Of a stretch of 64,000 bases of DNA, positions 22,698-34,841 are shown piece after piece. The notes under the pieces are model-generated. The model ran no database searches and was not told the origin of the DNA. It saw nothing but the letters and a program-made list of their open reading frames with translations. Every line of letters begins with the position of its first letter. The first letter of the stretch is position 1. The position numbers were made by a program, and so were the translations under genes. Origin of the DNA: Beta vulgaris subsp. vulgaris (taxonomy: Eukaryota > Streptophyta > Magnoliopsida > Caryophyllales > Amaranthaceae); contig NC_079209.1 in NCBI RefSeq assembly GCF_026745355.1, positions 39,995,678 through 40,059,677 on the forward strand, given 5' to 3'.

Positions 22698-23913
22698 CAC
22701 TAGTAGAATGATTATTTATTGCTGTGGTTGGTATTGTTGTGGTTTTACCCATGCGCAGCAATATATCACGTAAAAAGAAAAGGTAAAATATAAAATAAAG
22801 ATATTTGACTAGACATATTGTTGCGGTTTTTGTCAAGAACCGCAGCAATATATTAAAATAATATGAAAAAAATAATATTTGAATATATTACTGCGATTCT
22901 TGCCAGAAATCGTAACAATAACATCATTAAAGAGTATTAAAAAAAAAGTATAAAACATGTGTGTCATCAGTTAGGGTTTTTTTCCTCACTTTTATCTCTC
23001 ACACGCCGTGACTCTCAACCTCTCATCCTCTCAACCTCTCTTCCTCGGTCGGCCACTCCTATCTATCTCTTCCTCGACCGCAAGTCATTCGTCGGTCGTT
23101 CTCTCTTCCTTGACCGCAAGTCATTCATCAACCATTCTCTTTTCCTCAACCGCAAGGCATTTGTCGGTCGTTCTCTCTTCCTCGATCGCAAGTCATTCGT
23201 CAGTAGCAATATGTATTTTTTTAATATTAAAAAAGACTGCGAAATTTTATTGAAGTAGAAAGTTTTTGTTTATATCTTAAGAAGAAATTACCTGCGATCG
23301 CGAAATTGATGAGAAGTGGAGAGAGAGGGGGAGACACGAAGTCACTGTTGCTGCTACAATAGTAGAAGAATTTCAAGTCCTTTGACATTCATATCTGAAG
23401 AAATTGAACACCACCCACAAAAATCAATCGAAAAATGAATAAATCCTAAGAAAAGGCATCATTTTCCTACACAAGCAAACAATTAAACGAAATCAAACAA
23501 AATCCTTAAAAAAACGAAGCAGATTTCCATTTGCAGTTCCAAACAAGGAGAGGAAAGAAAAATCACTGAATACAAACAGGCGCTACTCGTGTTGCGGTGA
23601 TCAAGGAGACGAGAAGGACGCCGAACGAAAGTGGCAGCGAGGTTGCTGATACGATGAGCTAAGAGATAGAAGAGAGGAGAAAGAGGGGGGGGGGGGTTCA
23701 GTAGCAGCAGAGGAATGAGTTGGAAATTGGAGGGAGTTTAGGGGCAAGGGAAAATAGAATGATAAAGGACTAAAGGCCCAAGGGTTGCCGATAGCCCAAG
23801 AACGGCAACCCTTTATTGATAAAGGGATGCGGTTTTTGGGCTAACCGCAGCCCTTTACTATTAAGGGCTGCATTTTTCAAAAAACACAGCCCTTGCGTGT
23901 TTTTCCACTAGTG
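22698..23913. mobile_element. Non-autonomous CACTA derivative with unlike ends
   Basis: The left end cactagtagaatgattattt is the A type seen at 13073. The right end, inverted, is cactagtggaaaaacacgcaag, the B type seen at 15624. 22698-22980 is homologous to the inverted 14450-14799 region, including hairpin words attgttgcggtttt and a gttagggttttt junction. 23770-23900 matches 15430-15610 (ggttgccgatagccc, agggctgc). No 3-bp duplication was found (aaa against tca). Confidence 0.65.
23073..23215 (+). repeat. 36-bp tandem repeat, four copies, in frame
   Basis: Each unit encodes about 12 residues of the form FLDRKSFVGRSL. The copies differ by a few substitutions but keep the frame. The repeat sits inside the chimeric CACTA derivative. 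No protein family was recognised. Confidence 0.75.
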
Positions 23914-24354
23914 TCACGATTGTAATTTAATTGTCTCACAATTTTCCTAGATTTTCATGAATGCTCTAGGGGTCCTAAGCCTTAGGGACTCTCGTAGGGG
24001 ATTGGGCGCAACCCCCACATTCACATAGGTAAGTCCATCAAGTTTGTACTATCACAAACCACCTTACCAAGGCTATGAACTTATTAAGAGCCTTTTACTC
24101 ATCGTTACACATATAACAGTAAAGAAATACTACATCACTTATTATTAATAGGAATGGTAGTATTGTACACAACATGAGCTATTTTGTGACTTTGTTTGAT
24201 CCTTTAAACTTAGGAAAACCTAAGAAGGGTATCCATCACAATTTACTCCACAATAGGCTTTAAACCCATTCCTCGTGCTGACTCCAGCACTATTTTTCTA
24301 CAAAGGCCTTTGGTGAGAGGATCAACAATATTCCTCTATATTTACATACTCGAG
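23914..24354. other. Sequence between the CACTA end and copia RNase H
   Basis: This would correspond to the 3' part of the minus-strand copia element. No LTR boundary or polypurine tract was identified. Confidence 0.35.
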
Positions 24355-27300
24355 TCACATTACATTATTTCTAATTAGCTTTCTCACAATAGCATGCCTT
24401 AAGAGAATATGCCTTCTCTTTCCATTATAAGTTTGATTATTCGCTACCCCAATTACTGTTTGTGAGTCACAACTCATGGAAACTGATGGAGCGGGATTCC
24501 CCCATAATGGTATATCAGCAAGCAAACTCCTTAGCCACTCAGCTTCTTGTTTAGCCAATTCTAAAGCAATAAACTCAGATTCCATAGTAGATTTGGCAAT
24601 ACAAGTTTATTTTGATATTTTCAAGATATAGCACCACTAGGAAGCGTAAAAACATAACCACTAGTAGAATGAATCTTATCATTATCTGAAACCCAATTGG
24701 CATCACAAAATCCTTCAAGAACACAAGGTGATCTTAGATAAAGCAAACCCCGATTGATAATGCCTTTCAAATACTTCAATAATCTTATTAAGGCATTTCA
24801 ATGCTCCTGATTAGGATTATGAGTGTACATGCTCAATCTACTAACAACATATGCTATATCAGGTCGAGTGCAATTCTTCAAAAACATTACACTTCCAATT
24901 ATCTTGGCATGCATATTGTTCTTGTGAGACTCTGTCACCTTTATTCTTTTTCAAATAAATACTATAATCATATGGGTTTTCATAGGAGTGCAATCAAATT
25001 GATTAAAATTCTTAAAAAATTTCTCAATATAATGAGATTAGTTCAAAGACATCCCACATGCAGTTCTAGTAATCTTTATACCAAGAATCACATCTGCCTC
25101 ACCCAAATCTTTCATTTCAAAACTAGAATTTAGGAAGGCCTTGGTTGCATTCACTATGTCTATATTGGTCACAAAAGTTAGCATATTATCGATATATAGA
25201 CATATGAAAACACAACCAAGTTCATCAGATTTGGAATAAACACAAGCATCAGAATCATTTACCTGAAAAAACATTAGAAGTAATGGTTTGATGAAACTTA
25301 TCATACCACTGTTTTGGTGCTTGTTTCAGACCATACAAGGACCTAACAAGTTTACATGCCTTGTCTTCCTGTCTGGGATACACATCCTTCAGGTTGCTTC
25401 ATGTAAATCTCTTCATTTAGCTCACCATTCAAAAAAAGCAGTTTTTGCATCCATTTAATGCACAATCAAATCATGAATAGATGTAAGTGCAATTAAAGTT
25501 CTAATGGTGGCAACCTTAGTCACAGGAGAGTAGGTATCAAAGAAATTCAGGCCTTTCCTTTGGTGATGTCCTCCAACCATAAGTTTGGTCTTAGACTTAT
25601 CCAAGGTTCCATCAAGCTTACACTTCTTTGTAAATATCCATTTACTGGTTAGGGTCTTACATCCTCTAGTAAGGTCCACTAAAACCCAAGTGTTGTTATG
25701 GACTCAATCTTACTGTTAATAGCCTCTAACCAAAAACTAGAGTCAACTGACCTCATGGCCTCACTATAGATCCTCGGATTTTCTTTCAACACAAAAACAT
25801 TCACTTCATGCTCATCTAAGCACTATTTATCAACAAGGAGGGTAGTAATGAAATCAGGTCTAAAACTAGACTCAATTCTAGTTCTCTTACTCCTCCGGGG
25901 TTCTAGAGTCTCACTAGATGATGCAATATCATGATGCATAGAGGAAGAAGATGAAGATGCAGCAGGCAAAGCAGAAGGAACACTTAATTTCATAGGAAAT
26001 ATTTTCTTAAAAAACTCAACATCCCTTGACTCTCTAATTAATAGTCCCACAACCATATGCATCCTTGAGAATAAGTCTATCTGCAGCACTGTTAGAAGAA
26101 TAACCAATAAAAATACCATCCACAATCTTAGGTCCAATTTTATTCCTCTGAAAATTAGGAAGTCCTATTTTTCCCAAACACCCCCACACTTTGAGGTAAC
26201 TCAAATTAGGTCTGAAACCTTTCCGTAATTCATAAGGGATTTTATCTAACTTCTTATGGGGAACACGATTAAGCACATAGCAAGCAAAAAGAATGGTCTC
26301 ACCCCACATGTTAGTAGGCATACACGAACTAATAAGCATTGCATTCATCATATCCTTAAGAGTTCTATTTTTCCGCTCAGCTATTCCATTATGTTATGGG
26401 GTATAAGGAGTTGTAACCTCATGAATAATCACATTAGACTCACAAAATTTCTTAAGGGAAACTCCATCATATTCTCCACCCATATCTGATCTTACCCTCT
26501 TAATCTTAAGGTCCAATTTGTTCTCAACTCCGGCTTTATAAGTAAGAAAATTTTCTTCTGCCTCAGCTTTTGAACTCAATAAATAAACCTTAGTGAAACG
26601 AGAGAAATTTATCCACAAAATTAATAATAATAACGCTTCCTTCCCCTACTCATAGAATTTCTAAAGTCACCTAAGTCACTATGAATCGGCTCAACTACGG
26701 TGGAAGAACGAGCAACACTTTTGTTGAAAGCTTTCTTAGGGTGTTTAGCTTCTACACATACTTCACATTTAGTAAATGAGGTATTGCTAAAGTCATGAAT
26801 AAGACTAATATGTTTAAGTCTCTTAATAGATGCAACATTAACATGATCTAGTCTAGAATACCATAAAGAAACAGACTCAACAATATAAACAAAAGCAGAA
26901 GATATTTATTATCAGTTACAACATCAAAAACAATTAAACCCTGATTACAAAATCTCTTACCCACAAAATCACTATTTCTTGCTAGTTAAGTTTATCAGAT
27001 TCAAAAATCATCTTGATACCAGCGTTGTTTGAAAGAGGACTAGAAATAAGGTTTTTGCGAATTTTGGGCACATGTAAGACATTTTGCAAAGCAATGGTTT
27101 TTTCAGAAAAACCTTTCATTTGCCAAGTACACTCACAGTGCTTGAGTTGTCCATGAAGACACATTCACCTTCTGAAACTTTGTTGTATTCCTGGAACAAT
27201 TCCTTTCTTGAAGAGATGTAGTGAGTTGCTCCGGTATCCAGCACTCACTCGGTCACATTATTGACCAGATTTACCTAGGACACCATAGCAATAATCACAT

Positions 27301-27575
27301 CTTTAGCAAGGTTGGCTTGCTTCTTTTGCTTTGTTTGCAGACTGGTTTCCAGAAGTGCTTTTTTGGCAACAATCCTTAGCAGCATGTCCAAACTTACCAC
27401 AAACGAAGCAGTTTCGTCTGAACTGCCTACCTTTGAAGTTATTATTCTGCCTTGTACCATGAAACTGATTTGAACCCTTACCTTTTGGTCCTTTATCTGC
27501 ATTCTTAGATTCAACTAAATCAACAACAAAGGAAGAATGATTAACAAATTTTCCTTTGATTTAGATACGGTTCTA

Positions 27576-28495
27576 TGGTGACCGTAAATGATGATGCTAT
27601 ATGGTGTGGGATCTGGAGGATACAAGGCCCTCCTTAGTTGCTGCATTTTTTATGGAGGGCGTACAAGGGTAGTATTGCGGTTAAGGATCGTCTTTAATAT
27701 CGCCATATTATTCAATGTGCTACTTGTCCAATATGTGGTTCTCATGTTGAAACAATTATCCATGCTTTGTTTGAGTGTAGAGCTGCAAAAGAGATATGGG
27801 CCCAGAGCGAATTCGTTAAACATTTGAAGAATAATCCACCTTTGTCTTTTGCTAATAGATGGGTATGGTTCACTAAGACCCTTGATACAACGAATCTATG
27901 TAAGTTTGCTGCTTTAATGTGGGCTGCGTGGTTTTGCCGCAACAAAATTTTCTTCGAGCAAGCCAATCCGGATGCTGTTACAGTGGTGGGGGGTTTTGTT
28001 AGACTTGTGGAGGAATATAGAAGCTATTATGCGAATATGATATCCAAGGTTGCTCCTACCGCAGGTGCTGGTTCGGTTTTGTCCTCTTGGCAATGCCCTC
28101 CCCCTGGAGTTGTCAAAGTTAATACGGAAGCCCATGTTGTTGATGGTGTGCTGGCAAGTTTGGTGGTAGCACTTCGTGGAGCTGATGGAATATTAATAGC
28201 GATACCAACAAAGCGGATTGGTGCCACATCCCCAAGTATTGCCAAGGCCCAAGCTGTAAGGTATGGTATTGCGCTTGCAAGGAGATGTGGTTATGTGAAG
28301 ATTGAGATTGAAAGCGATGCTTTGGAGACCATCAATGCAGTAAAGAGCAAGGCGAAGGGGTCCTCTCCCATCTTCCTAGTTTTTGATGACATTAGGCATG
28401 ATAGGTCTCTTTTTGAGCTTCGTGGTTTTTCTCATGTTAAAAGGGCTTGTAATACGGTAGCTTACATGGTGGCTAGATTGGACACCAGCAAATAA
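27576..28495 (+). pseudogene. LINE ORF2 C-terminus: zf-RVT and RNase H-like domains
   Basis: The first part (27600-27810) has the zf-RVT pattern (IWCGIWR, FLWRAYKG, CPICG, HALFECRAAKEIW) but contains stops. From 27767 a 242-codon open stretch covers a linker and the RVT_3 RNase H domain (PPPGVVKVNTEAHV, AKAQAVRYGIALARRCGY, IEIESDA), ending at 28495. The usual catalytic Asp after VKVN is replaced by Glu or shifted (NTEAHV). The reverse transcriptase itself is absent. Confidence 0.8.
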
Positions 28496-28600
28496 AAACT
28501 CAGCTAGTTTGTATGGACTCGTTCCCCCAAAGCATTATTGCTTTGGCGGATATTGATTTGCTATAATAATATGCCCGTGTTATCCCTTTTTTTTTAAAAA
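27576..28600 (+). mobile_element. 5'-truncated L1-type LINE inserted in the copia element
   Basis: A 13-bp target-site duplication, agatacggttcta, flanks it at 27563-27575 and 28601-28613. The fragment holds the C-terminal end of L1 ORF2 and a 3' UTR ending in a short A run preceded by an unusual T run. It lies antisense to the copia host, so it is younger than that element. Confidence 0.88.
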
Positions 28601-29252
28601 AGATACGGTTCTACTCCTCAATCTTAATATTGAAAAGTAATTCCTGAAGGGTAAAATCTTTTTATTTGTATTTCAAGAAATGAACAAAATTTTCCCAATA
28701 GGGAGGTAATTTTTCAAGTAAAAAATTGGCTTGGAAAAGATCAGGAATGCCATACCTTCAACCACAAAATCAGCACATAAATGTTTATACTCATGAACGT
28801 GATCTAGGACAGGTTTATCATCAGTAATAGAAAATTTCAACCAACGACTACAAGCATATTTCTTGGTCCCAAAATCTTCAGTACCATACTTGGCTTGTAA
28901 GGTATCCCAAATATCCTTAGCATCTTTTGACTTACTATAAATCATATGTAATGCAGCAGTCATATAATGCAACAATATCCCACGGTAAATCTTATTATCC
29001 TTAACATAATCCCTAAAAGAATTCTCGGGTTGCACATTAGAAAACAGACAATAATCCACACCAATTTAACCCAAAAAGAATTCCATCTTATCCGACCACA
29101 TCTTATAATTTTTCCCATCAAACGATTCTAACTTAGACATACTAGGGATAAAGGGATTGGTAATAGGAACAACACTAAAAATATGAACATCATCATCAGG
29201 AATTTCACCAGCCATAGTTCCGTAAAAAAATACAAAAATGAAGTTCAACTTT

Positions 29253-31311
29253 ATACAATGTAGGAACTAAAACTGGCAGATTAATGGAACAACTTATTTG
29301 AATAGTCGTGGCGTGAATAAACACTGCCCTAAAGTTGAATTTTCTACGTTACGTACACATGGACTCTTGGCAACCAACCTCTAGGGTTACACAACTACTG
29401 CTCCTCCGATGTAGTACAAAGTCACAGTTTGAGAACACTTTGAACAATGCCCAGACCAGAGAATGTGTTTAGAATTTTGGAGAGAAGAATGATTTTTCTA
29501 TGTATCATAAAAACTGATGAAGGCTCCAATTTATATGAGGAAAAAGCAGAAGAAAAAAACGGTAACACAATCATTTAGGCGAGGGAAAATGGGAACATTA
29601 CTAACAGCAAGAATCCAGAATAATCAGTTACGAAATCAGCGAAGATATGAATGCTGATTTCCGCAAAAAATTAAGTAATTGAACTAAAATGTCCCACAAC
29701 CGCGTCGCACAACACGCCCTCACCTGAGCCCAGCCGGCTCACGTGCGTGTGTGTGGTGACTAGATTCTTTTCGCTCAACCTTCAACACATGTATAAAGAA
29801 GGAACCTCTATATAAGGAAGGGAAAAAGTCTTTAAACTATTAATGTGGGACAAAGCACTTTCTATTCGTTTGAAACAACTTTTTGGAGTAGGAAAAACTA
29901 CCAAACAAATACTAACTCCAACCCTTTTCAATCAATGTGTAAAGCGCTAATCACATTATATAGTATGTAGACTTGTTTGGAAAGTCTCCTATGTAATGTA
30001 ACTCAATTTTCAATAATCCTCCAATTATGTATATTTTTGTATATAATTCAATAACCACTTATAACCATTTTTAGTAATGGAACATTATGATAACAGGACA
30101 TTTACATGAGCCATCTAGACCTAAGTGAAATCTAAAAAAAGCTCGGAGAAACTATTTTTAGTCACATGTTCATTGACATCGAGTCTGAAGAGCAAGTGCA
30201 ACGACACAATTGATCACCATGGTTGTTATGATTGCCTAAAATAGGTTAATTAGAGGGTACGTAAGTAGTAAAAATGAAAAAGATGCAGAGCATTTTGTTC
30301 ATTTAGATAGTTGATGAGAAGGATGAGATGATGGTAAAGAAATAGACTTTGTCTTGTAAAAAATTATCTACTTTTAAATTAAGATTATATAATAATAAAC
30401 TCAATATTAAAAAGCAAATTAGTCCAATAATGACTAGGTTAATTTCTTTCGTTGACTATTTTAATCCATTTAGTCACTAGCAGACTAGGTCTAATTTTAT
30501 ATTAAAATTAGACTGTCTCTTTTAATAATTTTTGAAGAAAATACTACCATCAAAGAATTTTTAGTAGAGGAGTTTGGTTCCATAATCGTAAAGTTGTCAG
30601 GTAAAATTTTTATATTAGACCAAATATTGTTTGGTAAAGATGCACACTCTTTTACTTGAGGAGACTAGCTTTAACAACTTTTTGTACACTTAAACTACAA
30701 TAAAGAAACTATGTTATCACTTTATCATAGTTGGGTGAGAGGTTGTCTACAAGTTGAGGATTCTTTCCTTATCAGGGTCATTAGCTTTTGAACTTTCTTG
30801 AATTATAAAAATAGAGATAGAGAAAATGTTATGAATCACACAATTCTACGGTTCCCTTTAACTTGCTACTTGTTCAGACTTTTTGATGTGGAAGTTGCAA
30901 ATTCTTTAAACCTTTTATGACCACGTGAAATACATAGCTTCTTAAACAAAAGATGGTTAATTAATTAAAGTACAACTCCGCATTAATTGGATGAAAAATG
31001 ATAAATTAAATTAGTTTAAGTGAGCAAGAGCAACCAGATTCATGTGGATTATAGTAAGCATAAATTGTGTCAGATGTGTCCTTTACGGAAAAAAAAAAAG
31101 TGTGCAAGCAGCGGGGAAGAAAGCATCAACTGTTAAATGGATTCAACGTTATCAGTTCCAAAAGTGATGATAAATAGGAGTTTTTTTTTTTGGGTGAAAT
31201 ATGATAAATGGGAGTGCTATACTCATATACTGCTTCTTGGCATCTACTTTTACTAATAAATTATGTACGCCATTTGTGTTTGAGTTTTATTTTTATTTTT
31301 TTAAATATAAA
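29253..31311. other. Long non-coding stretch, possible degraded copia leader at its left side
   Basis: 29253-29870 reads on the minus strand like a promoter-leader (TATA-like tataaattgg, pyrimidine tracts) but no LTR ends were found. 29870-31311 is AT-rich with no supported gene or repeat. Confidence 0.35.
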
Positions 31312-31556
31312 TTCTAGTTTTTATGAATATATTTTTTTTTTTAATTAGGAAATTAAGTCAGCCGAAGGGCTAACTCCTACAAGACTACTAGCCTGTAGGA
31401 AACACCAACACATTGGCTGGTAAGGCATGCATAGCATGCTAACAAATACCCCAACATAATGCTGGGAGTAAGGATCGAACCCCTGACCACAGGAGCCAAG
31501 GGGAAGCGCTCTATCCACTTGAGCTAACTCCCATCCTTCTAGTTTTTATGAATATA
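31312..31556 (-). mobile_element. tRNA-derived SINE with perfect 20-bp target-site duplication
   Basis: The body is 31332-31536 (205 bp, minus strand). The head reads gggagttagctcaagtggat with a full A box, and the B box ggttcgatcct is at 31481-31471, as in a tRNA. The 3' end is an A run (31342-31332). The 20-mer ttctagtttttatgaatata is repeated exactly at 31312-31331 and 31537-31556. Pol III would transcribe it from the internal boxes. Confidence 0.93.
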
Positions 31557-31779
31557 AATAGGGGATAAAATTTCGTAAGTTAAGCCTCTATTATTTAATT
31601 TCTTTTTTCTTTCTTTAAGTTTTTATACTAAAATTGAATATCAATAGAATTTAATGAGCCAATTAAAATGGTTAAGCTTCTTTTGGTCATTTTATGTTTG
31701 CAGAATTACCTTTATTTTCTTAAAATTAACTTATGCCTCGTGAACTAACCATATTTTTGCGAGAATTTTTATAATAGAC

Positions 31780-32490
31780 CTGGGTGTACCATGATGGGTG
31801 TACCATGCTCATGGTACACCCAAGGCTATTTTCAACAAATGAGCAAATTGAGCAAAGAGTAAAATGAGCAAATGAGCAAATGAGTAAAATGGGCAAATGA
31901 GTAAAATGAACAAATGAGAAAAATGAACAAGCATTTATACTCTTTTGAGAAAATGAGCACACTTTTACCCAGTCATTTGCTCATCATCATCTTCCTCAAT
32001 TTCAGATCTGGAAGTTTCTTTTTTTTTTCGCGAATTTTAGATCTACATTATTGTGTTTGGAAGGTTTAGAAGGAGAAGAGAGAAGAATTGAAACAACAAC
32101 AACAACTGAACAATTAAACAAATGAACAATAATGAGCAAAATAACAAGAATAGAACAAACGAGCAACAATGGCATCGTCGGAATTGTGGCTGCTTCCTCG
32201 AGTTTTCTTCCATGGCTGACATCTCCATTTTTATGGGTTTTGTTTTTCTTTATTTTTTGCCGGCGGTGAGAGACAGAGGAGTAGAAATGAGCAGCGGCAG
32301 CATCGCCGGGAAAAATGGCAGTGAAAGCACACGGAAGAGGAAAACATGGGGAAGAGGAAGAGGAGAGAGAGTAGGCGAAATTACGAACGTGCCCCTGAAG
32401 TTGTAGTTTATTACAAAAATAGCCGGGTGTACCATGCTCATGGTACATCCGGGTGTACCATGCTCATGGTACACCCGGGTATACCATGAG
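31780..32490. mobile_element. Palindrome-ended non-autonomous element
   Basis: The left end contains the 26-bp near-perfect palindrome gggtgtaccatg-ct-catggtacaccc (31796-31821). The right end holds two such palindromes (32425-32450 with one mismatch, and 32451-32476). The inner sequence ggctatttt is inverted between the ends, so the ends form a TIR. The middle looks gene-like in composition with small frames on both strands but no domain. The word tatttttgcg flanks it at 31752-31761 and 32498-32507. Confidence 0.55.
31841..31935. repeat. Minisatellite of AAATGAGCAAATGAGT-type units
   Basis: About eight imperfect short units (aaatgag, caaatgag, taaaatga) lie just inside the palindrome-ended element. 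Confidence 0.8.
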
Positions 32491-32510
32491 TGAACTCTAT
32501 TTTTGCGGTG

Positions 32511-33104
32511 TTCAACTAAATAGTTGATCTCATAATTTTTTTTTTGCTGAATTTAGCATATTTTTACTTAAAATTAACTTTTAAACTAAACTTCATTTTT
32601 TTTAACTTAACTTATTCTTTTTCTTGTGAGAGTTTAGGGAATTCATTTTGATTTTTTTTTTTTCTACTACAACTTGATTCACTTATCAGCATTTATATGG
32701 TGTCGCATCAAATACAAGTTTTTCATCTATAATCAAGTGTATTAAATTAAAATGTAATCCTAAGTTTTAAAAAAATTCAATATTACCTCTTCATGGAAGG
32801 TTGTATTGAACAACCATGAGAACAAACGTTTGCTAAATTACTTAATGTCTATCTGAGGACTTATTTAATAAATAATTTCTACAACATATATGAAAGCTCA
32901 ACTTAGTTGAAGTATAAAATTTCATATAAAATCGTCTTACTATGATTCAAAGATGAGGATAACTTGGTATATATCCTAAAGGAGTTACTTATAGTATAAT
33001 TAACCCCTTTAAAATATATAGTAATTCATTATAATAAACTAGTCCTTTTTAACTTACACAATTACCCTTTTAAAAAATAAAGTGAGCTGGTCATTCCATC
33101 TATA
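32511..33104. other. AT-rich spacer, nothing recognised
   Basis: No supported gene, RNA or element. Confidence 0.4.
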
Positions 33105-33190
33105 TAAATATAAAATTGTGTAAGTGTAAGGTCTCGAACATGTGACCTTTGAAATGAAAAGTAAGAGCTTAACCATCAATACACTATGAC
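33105..33190 (-). mobile_element. Possible tRNA-derived SINE fragment
   Basis: On the minus strand an A-box-like tattgatggttaagctc and a B box catgttcgagac (33142-33131) have tRNA-like spacing. The 3' limit and target-site duplication were not found. Confidence 0.5.
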
Positions 33191-33541
33191 TTTATTTATT
33201 GTCTATTGTTTCAAATAAAACATGATGAAGTCTTGTAATCATTATAATTAACTAAAAAAATTTAAATAAGTATATATATCTCTAAATTCTTATTACATAA
33301 CTTATAAGATAATATTGATGTCATATTCTCTTACCACAATTCTTTTAAGATATTGTTTTCAAACTCAAACCTTTTAATTTTTTTTACTTATCACGTTGTG
33401 ACGTGAATTTTTCAATTTATTAATGGACAAAAAATAAGAAAGTAGCAAAATAAATTACGAAATTTAAAAATAATAACATATTTATTTATTGTAACTGACC
33501 CGGGACATCGCCCGAGAAAAAAAACTAGTAATGTTATTATA

Positions 33542-33684
33542 GCCAAAATTGTCAACAACTACCTAATATATATCACTTTTCATAAACAACTACCTAATAT
33601 AAACTTTTTCTTATACAACTACCTAAGTTAATAATTCCGTCAACGTAACACTACCAAAAACGTTAAGTTTTGAAAATTCCGTCA
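33542..33684. repeat. MULE left terminal inverted repeat (143 bp)
   Basis: Contains the direct sub-repeat caactaccta(atat) three times at about 23-44 bp spacing (caacaactacctaatat, aacaactacctaatata, acaactacctaagtt). Identical to the inverted 39125-39267. Confidence 0.97.
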
Positions 33685-34051
33685 ACATGTGGACCCGTAC
33701 CTATCTTCCTAATTTCCCACCTTTTACTCTGCATTTCCCTCCTAAAACTATCTAAGGCATTATAAAACCTCGAAAATCTGAGATTGTTGTCAACAGTGGG
33801 CGAAAATTCAAGATCCCCTCCTTTATTCACTGAAGGATTATAATTTTCAGGTAAGTTTCCCTTCGTTCCTTTACCTTTTGATATTAGGGTTTATGGAATT
33901 GTGTTTGTGGTCAAAAATTGAATGTCATTGTTGATATAATTGGGGAATTGTACTGATTTGAAATTAGGGTTTTTATAAATTGGGGATTTGTTAATTATGA
34001 TAAATTTCTGTTTTTTTGGCTAATTATTTTTTAATTTGTTGGATTAAAGGA

Positions 34052-34518
34052 ATGGGTAGCACATCAACAGGTTTGTCCAATAGAGTTCTTCCCAAAATTT
34101 GCAAATGTAAGATTGGTGTGGCAACTCTGACATCATGGACCAGCGATAATCCTGGAGGAAATTTATAACTTGCAAGTTCTATGATCGCATTAGAAAAATC
34201 AGGCATGGCTGTGATGTGTGGGAGTGGGTTGATGAACATCAAGAGGAATGGCAAAGGGTGCTGATTAATCAACTGTTGTTGGAAAAGAAGCTGCTTGGTA
34301 GTGATGTTGAAGTACTGAAAGCTGAGGTTCATAAACTGGAACAACAAAGGATGAAGCTTGCTAAGGAGAATGAGAGATTGGTGAAGAAACTGAAGGCAGG
34401 TAGCAGGGAGAAGAGAGGAAGTGAGAGTGGAAGGATTAACATTTTCTATGGATTTGTTTGTTTTGTTTTCTGTAATTTGCTATGGATTATGATGAAGAAG
34501 TTTGATGTAGCAAATTAG
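34052..34518 (+). pseudogene. MULE accessory gene: GRF zinc finger, coiled coil and C-terminal hydrophobic segment
   Basis: The start at 34052 follows a probable leader intron (donor near 33851, acceptor aag just before the ATG). The N-part reads KICKCKIGVATLTSWTSDNPGG, then a one-base loss near 34163 shifts the frame. In the next frame come CKFYDRIR, GCDVWEWVDE (34216 on), a long Leu/Lys/Glu coiled coil (about 34255-34400) and the hydrophobic NIFYGFVCFVFCNLLWIMM. The C-x-C...W.WVDE pattern is that of plant GRF-type zinc-finger proteins, which bind nucleic acid; the last segment would be membrane-embedded. It lies opposite the transposase, in the place that mudrB holds in maize MuDR, although no relation to mudrB is claimed. 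Confidence 0.75.
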
Positions 34519-34841
34519 GTAGGATTAATCAACTGTTGTACTAGGCATTTTATCAACTGTTGTGAACTTGGAATGGTTAATCAACTGTAATGGTTTCTTT
34601 TTCTTCAATGAGAAGTACTAAGTAGTAGTTTGTGTGAAAAGATTTAATTGTGAATTTGCATTGTTGTGCACATTAGATTACTCAAAAAAAATCCAACAAT
34701 ACAATAGGATAAGAAGCTTTAATTGTTAATGCTAAAAATTGCTCTTAACATACATTACATTAAGTTGTGTTCTTAGTCCAACAGTAGCCAAAACAAATGG
34801 CACAAATAGCCAAAATAAATTGTTTCAGTAATCTTTGCAAA

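Larger units (their letters stand above)
24355..29248 (-). pseudogene. Ty1/copia retrotransposon polyprotein, broken and interrupted
   Basis: Read on the minus strand in copia order. Gag start (MAGEIPDDDVH) is at 29248-29066 and a gag UBN2-type stretch at 29059-28673. The CCHC knuckle CFVCGKFGHAAKDC is near 27420-27370 and the protease motif LDTGATHY near 27250-27220. The integrase core is at about 26618-26034, reverse transcriptase at 25679-25455 and 25304-25038, and RNase H at 24585-24355. The RT active-site box reads YIDNM instead of the usual YVDDM, so one catalytic Asp is Asn. Frame changes occur between nearly all pieces. An L1 fragment on the opposite strand splits gag from the zinc knuckle. 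No LTR pair was identified; 29253-29870 may hold a degraded leader or 5' LTR (TATA-like word near 29535 on the minus strand). Confidence 0.88.

Noticed and set aside
31440..31536. A true tRNA gene
   Set aside because: A/B boxes are good, but the sequence continues to an A tail and has a 20-bp target-site duplication, so it is the head of a SINE.
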